This document shows positions 45,259-55,956 of a stretch of 64,000 nucleotides of DNA, piece after piece (the first letter of the stretch is position 1; each line of letters starts with the position of its first letter). The DNA is from Heliocidaris erythrogramma (Eukaryota; Echinodermata; Echinoidea; Camarodonta; Echinometridae), in contig CM046873.1 of assembly GCA_025617745.1 (NCBI GenBank), forward strand, positions 28,905,410-28,969,409, read 5' to 3'. A model generated the notes under the pieces. It made no database searches. It had not been told where the DNA came from and saw nothing but the letters and a program-made list of their open reading frames with translations. A program made the position numbers and the translations under genes.

Positions 45259-47311
45259 CTATCAATACCCCAAAACAGGGCATCCCCCAGTCGGGGGCAG
45301 ACTGCAAAAATTTGCCCACCAATGGACACAAGTCACATCAGACAAAATGATTCTATCAATAATTCAGAAAGGCTATGTTCCCCTCGTAAGGTTAAAATTT
45401 CTACCAAAATTGCACAACAGAACAAAATTACCTCTTCATCCTCAAAAGAGAAAGGCCTTGCTAGAGGAAATAAATGCACTACTATGCAAGAAGGCCATAG
45501 TACGAGTTCCCGAAGGGAGAAATGTGATTCTCTCGCCAGTGTTCCTAACCCCCAAAAGGACTGGAGGTTTCCGCATGGTTCTAAATCTCAAAAGACTAAA
45601 CCAGTACATAGCAAACTCTACCTTCAAAATGGAAAACCTAGCCACCATTCTTCCCCTCCTCAAACCAAACGAATGGGCTGCTACATTGGACTTAAAGGAC
45701 GCTTACTTGCACGTCCCTATTGCTCACTCGGCTCAACACCTGTTCGGGTTTGCCGTAGGAAACGAAGTGTATCAATACCGGGCTCTACCATTCGGACTAA
45801 ACTCGGCCCCACGCATTTTCACGCGTATCGTGCAGGTCATCGCCTCACACTTACGAGAAAGAGGCATCAAAATATTTGTTTATCTGGACGACTGGCTATT
45901 AGTGGCGGACTCCGAACACAACCTACGTCGTCACATAGACATGACAATAGAACTGGTCACAAGGTTGGGGTTTATAATAAATTTCGAGAAGTCTCATCTA
46001 ACCCCTTCCCAACATCCAGAATTTCTAGGCGCAAAGCTGGATCTCCGGTACCAGCTTGCTCGTCCCCTCGCCCACAGGGTGGACAGGATAAAGCAGGTAG
46101 GACTGTCCATTCTCGACAGACCAAGGTCGACAGCCCTTATTTGGCTTCAGTTCCTAGGGTATCTAGCGAGTCTTTTAGACACAGTTCCCAATTGCCAACG
46201 GAAGATGAGAATGATACAATTGGGGCTCCTCAGTCAATATCGTCCCCACAGGGATCCTGTACACAAACTCATCTTTCTGACAGATTCGATGGCGGAAGCT
46301 CTCCGAGTTTGGCTCAATCCCCATCATTTTCAGGTAGGAAAACAGTTTGTCAATCCAACTCCTTCTCTGGTTATTTACACAGACGCATCGAACCAGGGTT
46401 GGGGTGCAGTGTTGGGTACAGAGATGATTCAAGGTTGTTGGAAGGGAGAGGAAAAGTCCTTCCACATCAATATTCTGGAAATGCTGGCAGTTCGTTATGC
46501 CCTGCTCGGGTTCAAGGACAAGATTCAGGGTCAGGTGGTGTTGATAAGATCGGACAATCTTACGGTGGTCTCTTATCTAAACAGGCAAGGGGGAACAAGG
46601 TCAAGAAGTTTGTGCATTTTGACCTTAGAGATCCTGGAGTGGTGCGATTCCATCCAAACCAGATTAATTGCGTCTCACATCCCCGGGAAGGACAACTACA
46701 TTGCGGATTTCCTCTCCAGGGGGAGTTGCCTACCATCGGAATGGCAACTGGACCCAGTGGTCGCGAACCTCATATTCAGCAGGTACGGTCCCCCACAGGT
46801 CGACTTGTTTGCGTCGGCCCTGAATACACAACTACCGGTTTATTGCACGAACCACAAAGATCCGGCAGCCCTGGCCATGGATGCTCTTTCGATATCATGG
46901 AGAAACATCCTCGGCTATGCTTTCCCCCCCTTTGTAATGATTCCCAAGGTGCTTCAGAAAGTGATGAGGGACGAAGCGAACCTCTTGCTGGTGGCCCCTT
47001 GGTGGCCCAAACGCCCTTGGTTCCCGACTCTGACGAGTCTCCTGATTCATCCCCCGGTAGTTCTCCCGGACGAAGCAGATCTTCTGCGGCAACCGGGGAC
47101 GACGATCTACCATCCAAATCTTCCCAGCCTAAAATTGACGTTATGGATCATTTCAGGTCAATGGCGACTCAGGCAGGCCTTTCTAGCAGAGCTGCCGATC
47201 TCTCAGCGAAATTCCTCAGACAATCAACGAGGAATACTTATGACTCTAGACTACAATACTACGTCAGATGGTGCAACGACCACCAAGTTGATCCGACCTC
47301 TGCTCCTCTAG
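45014..47311 (+). CDS. DIRS reverse transcriptase / RNase H / adenine methyltransferase-like protein
   Basis: 765 codons from the ATG at 45014, inside the end of gag; conserved sequence begins only near residue 96, so the true start may be later. Reverse transcriptase: GGFRMVLNLKRLN (about 184-196), ATLDLKDAYLHVP (about 223-235), LPFGLNSAP (about 258) and the catalytic FVYLDDWLLVA (about 288-298). RNase H: YTDASNQGWGA (about 455), LEMLAVRYAL (about 488), RSDNLTVVSYLNRQ (about 512), DNYIADFLSR (about 560). The C-terminal part (about 595-680), with VDLFASALNTQLPVYCTN, YAFPPFVMIPKVL and LLLVAPWWPKRPWF, matches the Dam/phage N6-adenine methyltransferase-like domain of DIRS elements. AFPP stands where active enzymes have NPPY or DPPY, so catalysis is doubtful. 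It overlaps the recombinase frame by 169 nt. Confidence 0.9.
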   Translation: MTVIPASRLGTNNFSRVPFEMIESLGTSRDLPHPIKCSVALTRPPEGEKGDLPEGRPINPGAKTWAPPTRTRSRGTTPIIPDYQYPKTGHPPVGGRLQKFAHQWTQVTSDKMILSIIQKGYVPLVRLKFLPKLHNRTKLPLHPQKRKALLEEINALLCKKAIVRVPEGRNVILSPVFLTPKRTGGFRMVLNLKRLNQYIANSTFKMENLATILPLLKPNEWAATLDLKDAYLHVPIAHSAQHLFGFAVGNEVYQYRALPFGLNSAPRIFTRIVQVIASHLRERGIKIFVYLDDWLLVADSEHNLRRHIDMTIELVTRLGFIINFEKSHLTPSQHPEFLGAKLDLRYQLARPLAHRVDRIKQVGLSILDRPRSTALIWLQFLGYLASLLDTVPNCQRKMRMIQLGLLSQYRPHRDPVHKLIFLTDSMAEALRVWLNPHHFQVGKQFVNPTPSLVIYTDASNQGWGAVLGTEMIQGCWKGEEKSFHINILEMLAVRYALLGFKDKIQGQVVLIRSDNLTVVSYLNRQGGTRSRSLCILTLEILEWCDSIQTRLIASHIPGKDNYIADFLSRGSCLPSEWQLDPVVANLIFSRYGPPQVDLFASALNTQLPVYCTNHKDPAALAMDALSISWRNILGYAFPPFVMIPKVLQKVMRDEANLLLVAPWWPKRPWFPTLTSLLIHPPVVLPDEADLLRQPGTTIYHPNLPSLKLTLWIISGQWRLRQAFLAELPISQRNSSDNQRGILMTLDYNTTSDGATTTKLIRPLLL

Positions 47312-48174
47312 GGGAGATAGCAGACTTTTTGATTCATCTGTTTGATAAGAACCTAGCCATATCTACGATTCGAGGCTACAGGTCCGCTATTTCAGCCATC
47401 CATGAAGGTAAATTTCAGGATGGAGAAACGCTGAGCTCTTCCAAGTACCTCTCTAGGCTCGTAAAATCTTTGTTCCTTTCTAAACCCCCTCAGGCTAGGT
47501 TGAGCCCGTCTTGGGGTTTGTCACGGGTGTTGCGTGCTTTAGCTAAAGCTCCCTTTGAACCGATGGACGCTAGTTCTCTGATGAACCTAACAGTGAAGAC
47601 TGTATTTCTGTTGGCAGTAGCTTCTGGAAGGAGGCGTAGTTTCCTCCATGCATTGACAGTAAGTCCTGGCCATATCCGTTGGGAAAAACATGGTGTTAGA
47701 CTTATCCCTCACGCTAAGTTTGTGGCTAAAAATCAAACTATGACTTCGTCCCCTGGTGAAGTGTTCATTCCTTCGCTCAAGTCTTTCTCATCGATTGAGC
47801 AAGACAAGTTGTGGTGCCCTGTAAGGGCGTTGAAGTGGTATATTCATAGAACCCAGGCAATTCGTAGATCGGAGCAACTCTTTGTCAGCATTCCTGCTCC
47901 TCATGGAGCTGTTTCACCAGACACCATTTCTCGCTGGATTGTTCAAGCGATTAGGTCTGGGGGAGATTCCACCCTTCTCTCTCAGGTTCGTGCCCATGAT
48001 ACGAGAGGGGTGGCTTCCTCTTGGGCCCTGTTCCAGGGGGTTCCCCTCGAGGATATTTTGAAAGCGGCCTATTGGCATAACCCCAATACTTTCACTTCCT
48101 TTTACCTATCTGATGTTATGTCTAAGGAAGCTGCTTTTGCATCAGCTGTCCTTTCCTGCCCTAATAGAAAGTGA
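47143..48174 (+). CDS. DIRS tyrosine recombinase
   Basis: The frame is open from far upstream, but recombinase-like sequence begins at the in-frame ATG at 47143, giving 343 residues. An N-terminal core-binding domain (RNTYDSRLQYYVRWC, then ISTIRGYRSAISAIHEG) precedes the catalytic domain. The usual R-H-R-Y set is present: Arg in VASGRRRSFLHAL (about 163-165), HDTR (His 285, Arg 288), WH at 311-312 and the nucleophile Tyr 321 in TFTSFYLSDV. The length is normal for the family. It would integrate the circular DNA copy of the element by site-specific crossover at the ATAT core. Translation probably relies on frameshifting or reinitiation from the RT frame. Confidence 0.9.
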   Translation: MDHFRSMATQAGLSSRAADLSAKFLRQSTRNTYDSRLQYYVRWCNDHQVDPTSAPLGEIADFLIHLFDKNLAISTIRGYRSAISAIHEGKFQDGETLSSSKYLSRLVKSLFLSKPPQARLSPSWGLSRVLRALAKAPFEPMDASSLMNLTVKTVFLLAVASGRRRSFLHALTVSPGHIRWEKHGVRLIPHAKFVAKNQTMTSSPGEVFIPSLKSFSSIEQDKLWCPVRALKWYIHRTQAIRRSEQLFVSIPAPHGAVSPDTISRWIVQAIRSGGDSTLLSQVRAHDTRGVASSWALFQGVPLEDILKAAYWHNPNTFTSFYLSDVMSKEAAFASAVLSCPNRK

Positions 48175-48337
48175 CTGGTGCTTTGACTTCTCCGCTGCCC
48201 TGGTAGCCCCCTTTTTTTTTTCGTACGTTTTGTTGGTTCGGTAGAGACCTTCTTGTGGTTCATGGGTCTGTCTTCCGTCCTGAAGTTGAGTACGTATGTT
48301 GTGCCGCAGTCCCTCCGCCATATTGTCTGTTGGAATC

Positions 48338-48434
48338 TGGCACTTGTTATTGGATAGGTAAGTGAAGCGAAAGGAAGTAGATATGTATGTTCAGTAGTGA
48401 ACATTTTATCTACGAGTGAGCTTCACTTACCTAT
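48338..48434 (+). repeat. DIRS internal complementary region
   Basis: The first part (48338-48384) is the reverse complement of the element's left extremity, including 16 bp beyond the inverted repeat. The second part (48381-48434) is the reverse complement of its right extremity, including 39 bp beyond the repeat. They meet at ATAT (48381-48384). In DIRS replication this region templates the joining of both cDNA ends into a circle (family knowledge). Confidence 0.93.
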
Positions 48435-48488
48435 GGGACCCCTCCCTCCTTCCCCACTCTGCGGCATTTTATCTGCTATGCCGGCTCC

Positions 48489-48653
48489 GAAAGAGGATGT
48501 TTTATAACATGTGGGGATTCTTATAGCGCGAGTGTGCGGGGTTTCCCAGGTGGCTAGCAGGGCTGCCAGGGTCAAAAGGTCAATTTTTTAATAGCCGAGG
48601 GAATTCTTCTGGCAAAGAATAATGGCACTTGTTATTGGATAGGTAAGTGAAGC
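48489..48653 (+). repeat. DIRS right inverted terminal repeat (165 bp)
   Basis: Reverse complement of 42899-43063, identical as read. The element continues for 39 bp to ATAT at 48692. Confidence 0.95.
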
Positions 48654-48668
48654 TCACTCGTAGATAAA

Positions 48669-48686
48669 ATGTTCACTACTGAACAT
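48669..48686. promoter_or_regulatory. Possible recombinase-binding inverted repeat
   Basis: ATGTTCACTACTGAACAT consists of two 7-bp inverted arms around CTAC, two bases from the ATAT crossover core. The same motif is repeated in the internal complementary region at 48387-48404. Placement next to the junction suggests a half-site for the tyrosine recombinase (inference). Confidence 0.4.
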
Positions 48687-48950
48687 ACATATTTCTGTTG
48701 AAAATCGATATTCGCTTAATAAAAATCTATTTTCTCGATACTGTGACGTATGGGACGGAGCAAATTCATTCAAATTTCATGGATGCTTCTTCCCTGAGCA
48801 TCTATAGCGGCAAACTATGCATTCACCTGCTTTCGGATAATGGACCTGAAAAGTCAGAATGCATGCTGCATATATTATGTTCTGCTCTGTTTGGCAAACC
48901 CAAGAAAATAAATTTTTGTTAAGCAAAACCAGACAATTTAAAAGTATCAT

Positions 48951-49118
48951 TATAAAGATTTAATTTTTATAATACATGTAAACACCCACTTTATATTTTC
49001 CGTCACATATGGGATTTTAGGTAATGAAGAAAATCAATTTAGGATTTGGATTCAAAATATCTTCCTGACTGGAACATTTCTCAGTGGTTCATGTACAACT
49101 CCAAATCAGCAAGAAAAT
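48951..49118. repeat. Inverted copy of the 59.9-60.08 kb repeat
   Basis: TATAAAGATTTA through CAGCAAGAAAATG is the reverse complement of 59917-60083 with few differences (for example CACTTTATATTTTCCGTCAC, GATTTTAGGTAATGAAGAAA). The match stops abruptly at 49118, where the poly-G part of the other copy would begin. Confidence 0.8.
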
Positions 49119-49626
49119 GCCAATAGGCAGATTAAGAGTTTGCAAATTACTTTGTTCATCGTATTCGCAAAGTGTGCGACAATTCTTTGTTCGATCTTAA
49201 ATATTTTCCTTGGCATGCCGTGGTCAAAAGCATTGATCAAGGGGTTCTTTTATTCCTTTTGTCTTTTTATAGTTACAAGTACAACATTCACAGATCTGAA
49301 ATGGTGTGTACAATTTGTGTTTCAACGTGCCAAATGTGCACTCTTTATTGTTGTAGTCACCATCACCATGTCCATAATAAGCCAAATTCTTGATTTTTTA
49401 AGGTTAAAAAGTAATAATTGCTCAGCTGGTATTTTTGTTAAACGAACTAGATACATGTATATGTACTTTTATACGTGTAGTCTCTTGTATGACATTTTTT
49501 TCCGGAGAAGTCAGAATCACTTCTGCACGTATTCTTTGGTCATGTATTTGCATATCACCTGCTTGTCGATTTCTTATTCAGCGTTCTTTTTATTCAATGC
49601 CTACAGTAAATCTCCTTGCCGGAATG
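49119..49626. other. No supported gene; possibly LINE 5' region
   Basis: Open frames here have no domain and a Phe/Cys/Ile-rich composition typical of AT-rich non-coding DNA. It may belong to the 5' end of the LINE that follows. Confidence 0.3.
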
Positions 49627-52600
49627 TCTCTGTTCTCTATGATGAATAATGTATTTAACATGAATGATATTCGTGATACCGCAACAAATTTTAACTTTAC
49701 GAATGGAGAAGAAGGTGACAACTCAGACATAACTACATTCCTTAATTCAACAACTCCTCAACTACAGCTTGAATTCGATTCTAATGAGGTTCTTCCTCAG
49801 CAATTGTTTACTAATTATCGTTTGGAAAAAGAGATTACGTCATTATCCCATTCAAATCCAAACCTACTCTTTGCATCACATTATAATATTAGGAGTCTCA
49901 GCAAAAATTTTGATCAGTTCCAGTTATTCATTAACGATTTAAAATTTAGTCACGGAGTCATTGGTATTTGTGAAACCTGGCTCAATGAAACGTCACCTTC
50001 TTCTCTATTTGATATTCATGGTTACAGACTTATAACACTTATAACTAGTAACAGGTGAAATAAAAGGGGAGGTGGGGTTGGTTTTTATGTCACCAAAAAT
50101 TTGAATTGTGAGGTGTTAGTTGAATTTAACCTATGTCTGAAGTTATTGAAAATATTTTTATTGAAATCAAAGTTCCAAACAAAGGTAATTTAATCGTTGG
50201 TGAAGTATATAGACCACCCAAATCGAACCCTACTGAGTTTATTGAATCACTCCATACCCTTTTATCAGAGAAATATTTTGAAAATAAGATGTGTATTATA
50301 ATGGGCGACTTTAATCTTAATATTTTAAAATGTCTAGATAACCATAACTGCCGTGATTTCCTCAATCTGATGTTGTCTAAATCTTATGTTCCTCTTATCA
50401 GGAAACCTACACGTTTATCTGATGTTACAAGTACACTTATTGACAATATTTTTGTAAATAATATATCTTCTCTAGTCACTTCTGGTATAATGGTGTCTGA
50501 TGTTTCTGACCATTATCCCATTTATGCTCTCATATCTTCATTAACGATAAATAATTGTGATCGTTCGCATACTTCTAGTATTCGTGTCATGTCGGAAACA
50601 AACCTCAATAAACTTAGGGAGAGATTAAGATATGTTGATTGGTCACCTGTTTACAGTCAAACTGATGTAAATATCTCCTATGAAAATTTTATTCATTTAT
50701 TAACATCTAGTTTCAATTCAACCATACCTCTTCAGAAATCAACATTTTCCAACCACAAAAAGATTCCCCAAAATCCTTGGATCACGAAATCTCTCCTTAG
50801 GTCTATTAATAGAAAAAATAAACTCTTCTATAAACATAGGAAAAATCCGAATGCTCGAAACAGGGCTCAATATGTTCGTTACCGAAATGTTCTGACATCG
50901 TCTTTACGTTTAGCTAAACAATTGTATTTCTCACGCCAGTTTGAAAAATACAAATTCGATATAAAGAGTACGTGGAAGGTGATAAACGAAGCTTTGAAAT
51001 AAAAAAATGATACCGATCCTCCCAAGTATATTCTTAAAAATAATCGCAAATATGATGATCCCTCAGACTTGGCTGAGGTATTCAATGACTTTTTTGTAAA
51101 TATAGGACCAAATCTTGCCAGTAATATCCCAAAGTCAAATTTAGAGTTTCACAACTTTCTAAAAGCTCCTAACCCCCAGTCTCTTTTTTTCACACCAGTA
51201 GTAGAGGATGAAATCAAAGATATTATAACCAATCTCAATACGAGGAAGGGTTCAGGATATGATGGAATTACAAACTTCCTTCTTAAAAATATTATTGAGG
51301 AAATAACTTCCCCTCTTACATTTATTTTGAATTTGTCTTTGACCACGGGTGCAGTCCCACAAAATATGAAGATAGCTAGAGTCGTCCCTATTTTCAAAAA
51401 AGGACAAAAAGAATCCCTGAATAATTACCGTCCGATTTCTCTTTTAACATCCATTTCAAAAATCCTCGAAAGGTTAGTATACTCCCGAACACTCAATTTC
51501 TTTGTTAATAGCAAAATTCTATGTGACTCTCAGTTTGGTTTTCGAAAGAATCACAGTACTTCTCATGCTTTATTGGCTTTCATAAACAAAATAGCCCACG
51601 CAATTGATAACGTTTCGCACACTATTGGGGTTTTTCTAGATTTTTCAAAGGCCTTTGACACGATTAACCACGATATTTTAATTTACAAGTTGCGTCACTA
51701 TGGTGTACGTGGATTGCCTCTAGATTGGTTCATAGACTATCTAACTAATAGAAAACAGTTTGTCAGTGTCAACGGCCATGATTCTCACTTGAAATTGGTT
51801 ACATGTGGCGTCCTGCAAGGTTCCCTACTGGGCCCGCTATTGTTTATTTTATATATTAATGATCTCAAAAATTGTTCCCAGCTACTTTCATTCATTTGTT
51901 TTGCGGATGATACTAATATATTCTTTACACATCGAGACACTCAAACTCTTGTGGACACTGTAAATAAAGAACTTGCGTCTGTTCAGTCCTGGATTTATGC
52001 AAACAAGTTATCCCTAAATATAGATAAAACTCTCTATATGCTATTTAGTAATACATTAAAAACACTTCCTAATCATGTCAATTTTAATAATACTGCACTA
52101 AAACAAGTTGACTGCACTAAATTTCTGGGACTTTATATTGATAGTGATCTATCCTGGAAATCCCATATTACTTATCTGAGTAAAGTCCTCTCGAGAAATA
52201 CCGGTATAGTTAACAGACTTAAACACTTCTTTCCCAGTAAAATTTTATTATCAGTTTATTCTACTTTAATGACTCCATACCTCAGCTATGCAATTCTCGC
52301 CTGGGGCAACGCTTGTGGATATTTGCTAAATATACTTGCTCACATTCAAAAACGTGCTATTAGAAATATTAATCATGTTGGATACCTGTCTCACACTAAC
52401 TACCTGTTCCATACAAACAAAATCCTAAAAGTATCAGACCTATTCTATTACAATGTGAGTATTTTTATGCATAATCTATCTGCTAATAACCTACCTGAAT
52501 ATATTTTTACAAATGTTTAAGAAAAACAGATCCCTACATGCTTATCCTACGCGACAGAGCAACGCATATCACCTTCCACGTACCAGAACTATTTTTGCCC

Positions 52601-52737
52601 AGAAAACCATTATGTTTACAGGACCCAGTTACTGGAATGCCCTCCCGTTAGAGTTAATCGAAAGTCCTTCATTATATTCATTCAAACGTAAACTGAAGGA
52701 ACTGTTGTTTAAACCATATCTTGTTGTCAATGAATGA
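49627..52737 (+). pseudogene. CR1/L2-like LINE ORF2: endonuclease plus reverse transcriptase, broken
   Basis: An APE-type endonuclease starts near 49870 (SHYNIRSLSKN, then GICETWLNE) and continues as RPPKSNP, IIMGDFNLNIL and VSDVSDHYPIYA. Reverse transcriptase follows with NNYRPISLLTSISKILE, VFLDFSKAFDTINHDIL, VLQGSLLGPLLFILYIND and the catalytic FADDTNIFF. The C-terminal part has HAYPTRQSNAYHLPRTRT and GPSYWNALPLELIESPS, typical of CR1/L2-group LINEs. At least four lesions break it: TGA at 50056, a frameshift near 50130, TAA at 51000 and a frameshift near 52515. An intact protein nicks target DNA and copies LINE RNA into it; this copy cannot be made whole. Its 5' extent is unknown. Confidence 0.88.
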
Positions 52738-53506
52738 CTTGTATCTGCAAGCATATTGCGTGTGGCTGTAGTGCTCTCGGAAATAGTCTAAAGAAAATTC
52801 CTTACAGGGCTGTATATTTTATTAGACCAAGCTTCTGTAATAAAGGTACCATAATATGCATACAAAATTATAAAAATGATTTGTCTTTGTATTTCATTGA
52901 ATGATAAATTCTAGCAATTATACCTTGCTTTTATGTAATTGTACTCTTTCTTACCACAAAAGTAACACTATCAGTAACCCTGCTTGGTCTGATGTTGTTT
53001 TCTCCATGGCTGTATTTATAAATCGTCCTTACTTTTTTTTTATATCCGAGAGTGCTACGGCTGACACTATTCGCTTGAGTTCATTTTGTTATTTAAATTT
53101 ACATTTGTATATATGTATGTATGTACAGATGAAGTCATTTTTGATAATCTGTAATGTTCATTTACTAGCTGAGCACCCATAATTGCAGAATAATTTAAGT
53201 ACATTTGTCTGCATTGTAAGAAAGGGAAAGAAAATACAACACCACTGCATGTTATTTATTTTTTTTTCTTTGATTGGTCATATTCATTCATAACCGTCCT
53301 CCATTCATTACCACAAATTATTTCACCGGGGCCTACAGCTTTACAAGCTTGCTTTCATGTAGGTCCCATCATATTTCTCTCAGTAAAATGACTACATTAT
53401 ATTGACCATTTACCTATATGTTATTTATGTATATCTATTTTGAAATGTAAATGTATGTTCATGAGAAATATGAAAATAAATTAAATGAAAAAATGAAATG
53501 AAAATG
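52738..53506 (+). other. LINE 3' untranslated region and tail
   Basis: No frame. The segment ends in AAATAAATTAAATGAAAAAATG and similar A-rich repeats near 53472-53506, which probably mark the 3' end of the LINE. Confidence 0.5.
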
Positions 53507-53732
53507 TCGTACAAAGAAATTTGGAGTACAAAGAAATCTTTCGTTTTTAGATTAAAGTTGGACAAAGGAGGCTACATGAATTTTCATACGACAAGTCCCG
53601 AAATTCGTACTTTACGATGAGATAAACCAAGAAAGCCTACGTGAGACAGCGACAGGCTACGACTAGTTTCGTAAACCAAATACCTCAGTCACACCATTGG
53701 GACCCACACCAGAGAGACAACAGACCGAACAA

Positions 53733-53930
53733 AATATAAACAGTGTGTCAAAGGGTATGTGACCATATCGCACGACATCGTCGAACATGAACGGATATTA
53801 CAGGAGGATGGGGCCGGTTAAACAAAACATTCTCTTCCAAATATTGCTCCGCGTTTAATTTCCTACCTTAATCGAGTCCCTAACTTCAGCCCTGGACACT
53901 ATACCACACCATTACTCCAGCCCTAAACCT
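53733..53930 (+). repeat. Paralogous empty site for the Mutator-like element
   Basis: The first part (CAGTGTGTCAAAGG... to AGGAGGATGGGGC) recurs at about 54155-54235, and the second (GGCCGGTTAAACAAAACATT... to CCCTAAACCTG) at about 57318-57435. Here they are contiguous, so this copy shows the sequence before the 3.1-kb element inserted in the other copy. Confidence 0.85.
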
Positions 53931-54154
53931 GTTTTATCTAAAACCCACTGTCGACCCTAATCCTATATTTTAAGAAGTAAAGTTTGGAGCAATTGTTCCT
54001 TAATATCTGACCACTTCTCGCTGAAAATATTTCACTTGTGATGTATTTGGATGGCTTTGGATTAGCCTGAGATTCATGTATGCAAGACACTTCGTTTAAA
54101 GGAAAGGAATGATTACAAAATATTTTTGTATATTTTATATATTTATGGCCATAC
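53931..54154. other. Short gene-free stretch
   Basis: No domain or repeat identified. Confidence 0.35.
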
Positions 54155-54235
54155 GACATAAACAGTGTGTCAAAGGATATGTTACCATATCGCACGACAT
54201 CATCGAATACAACGGATATTACAGGAGGACGGGGC

Positions 54236-54461
54236 GCGTCTTTTTTTTTTGTAACCAAGCCTAGGCAGATTTCGCATTTTTTCATGAATATTCATGACGC
54301 AGGGTCGGGAAACGGTTCCGATTGGTCTTCATGAAAGTACGGTCGGTGGGGGAAAAAAAAGTCCCTGGCCTGCACGTACGTACCTATGGTACGTACGCAT
54401 ATTACGTGCAGCGCTATATTTCGATCGTGTGTGTTCAACGTGTAGGCGCCTAGCCTACGTT
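54236..54461 (+). repeat. Mutator-like element, left TIR
   Basis: Includes TTTCATGAATATTCATGACG, CCGATTGGTCTTCATGAAAG and GTGTAGGCGCCTAGCCTACG, each matched in inverse order in the right TIR. Small differences (an ACGTACGTACC insertion) show the arms have begun to diverge. An inverted CCAAT box (GATTGG) lies in each arm. Confidence 0.88.
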
Positions 54462-55956
54462 CATGTATGTATTGTTTAATTCTCAACATATTCACATATT
54501 CACATGTTCACCCCCCCCCCCCCCCCTATGCAATGTGAAACGTAAAAAAATGGATTGAGCAGTCAATTTCAAAATCAAGTTTTGCATTAATTTATTGCAT
54601 GTGCGTAGATCTAATTTAGTAATTAGCTCTTTTGAGGACACCCTCCTTTTCCGACCAAAATTGACACTGCCACTGGCATTACTCTGAAAATAGGTCTAGG
54701 CCTAGGCTATGCGTATATTGACAATTGCCCATCGTAATGTTCTCCACAAATGAACTTTACAACAATATGCAGAATCAAGACACAGACTCTAGGCTAGGTC
54801 TAACAACGTTAGAGTCTTACTGTTCACGTTAGAAATTAAATTTCCCATATGAATTTGTCATGTTCACTTCACGCGAACCGGTCGTGATCCCCGATCTTTC
54901 GACAGAAATTTGGCGAAAACACGTCCTTTTCGGCACACTTTAATTCATATCTCGAGAACCGCGCAAGATTTTTCATGGGGGCAAACGGTTTATAAAACTT
55001 TGATTAATTCTACATCTCATGATATCAGTTATTTTTTAATTGAATGAAAAAAACCGCCGTCTATTTTCGACTGAAAATGCATGGTTTCATGCTTTTTGTG
55101 TGAGGAGAAGCACTTTTTTGCACTCATTGCTCTCGTATTCCTCCTATAGCTTCTGACTTACGTGTCAAAATGTTTGGGGGCAAAGACTAGCAAATAGCCA
55201 AGATGTTACTCTTTCTTGTGATATCAGGTTCGTCCTGATTGGTCGAAAAAAACCGCCGTCTATTTTGCATAATTAAAAAGAAACATAGCAAAAAAGATGT
55301 CATGTATATAAAACACGTACAGTATGTAATGCTGCGTATATAGGCTCGATTTGGACTGTGCCATTGTAAAACGGGGTGCATCAATCCAATGAGTGTGTTG
55401 AACGACCGCGAATTGAGCAGTCGTTACAGCTGTGGAGTGATATGTTGCATACCGTGGATGAAATGGATGAATCATGTCGAATGAGAAAGTGTAAAATTCT
55501 TCCTTCCCGCGTACGCACTGTTGTGTACTCGGAGTGAGATTCGTAAATAGCAGCTCTTCTGTCCCTCCCTTCTCCGTTGCCCCCCATTGCTATAATAGAA
55601 CAGCCGCGAACAAAACACCAATGACCTGGACCACCCAGCTGATCGAGCGCGTACTCGAGTCGCGTTTGTATGTGCGCACAGCTGACTAAAGCAGAATTAA
55701 ACCTTCAAATTATGTGAACAAATCAGGGGGTGAGAAATTCATATGTGCATGCACACTGTAATTAGCACTTGCACCCTGCTCCTGTAACGCACATTGCCCT
55801 GAGTTAGAAGAACTGCAAGAGTCTTCAGGGCTAAAAGAAGCAGACTACTACTAACGTTCCAATAGTATAACGTTAGTACCAAGAAAACAAATTATTTTGG
55901 TGACCTTTTAGCTGATGAAAACAAAGTGCGTAACTAGTTATTGTAGGTAGATAGAT
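54462..55956. other. Interior of Mutator-like element, no gene
   Basis: A run of 18 C near 54510-54527 and AT-rich DNA. AAAAAAACCGCCGTCTATTTT occurs twice (near 55048 and 55246), about 198 bp apart, marking a diverged direct duplication. No transposase motif in any frame. Confidence 0.4.

Larger units (their letters stand above)
42883..48692 (+). mobile_element. Complete DIRS-type tyrosine-recombinase retrotransposon
   Basis: The 5.8-kb element has all hallmarks of the DIRS group (established family knowledge): inverted terminal repeats, an internal complementary region, no target duplication, and three overlapping frames for gag, RT/RNase H/methyltransferase and tyrosine recombinase. All three frames are open. 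Both 165-bp inverted repeats look identical base for base, so the insertion is young. Ends were set from the internal complementary region, which contains the left and right extremities fused at ATAT. ATAT is found once at each end (42883-42886, 48689-48692), as expected if insertion is by crossover at this core. It may still be mobile. Confidence 0.93.

Noticed and set aside
45322-47142. Upstream two-thirds of the 950-codon frame that contains the recombinase
   Set aside because: It is the third frame over the RT/RNase H coding region; recombinase similarity begins only at about 47143.
49140-49649. 169-codon open frame before the LINE
   Set aside because: No domain, hydrophobic AT-driven composition, non-ATG alternative frames overlap it, and it runs into the LINE in a different context.
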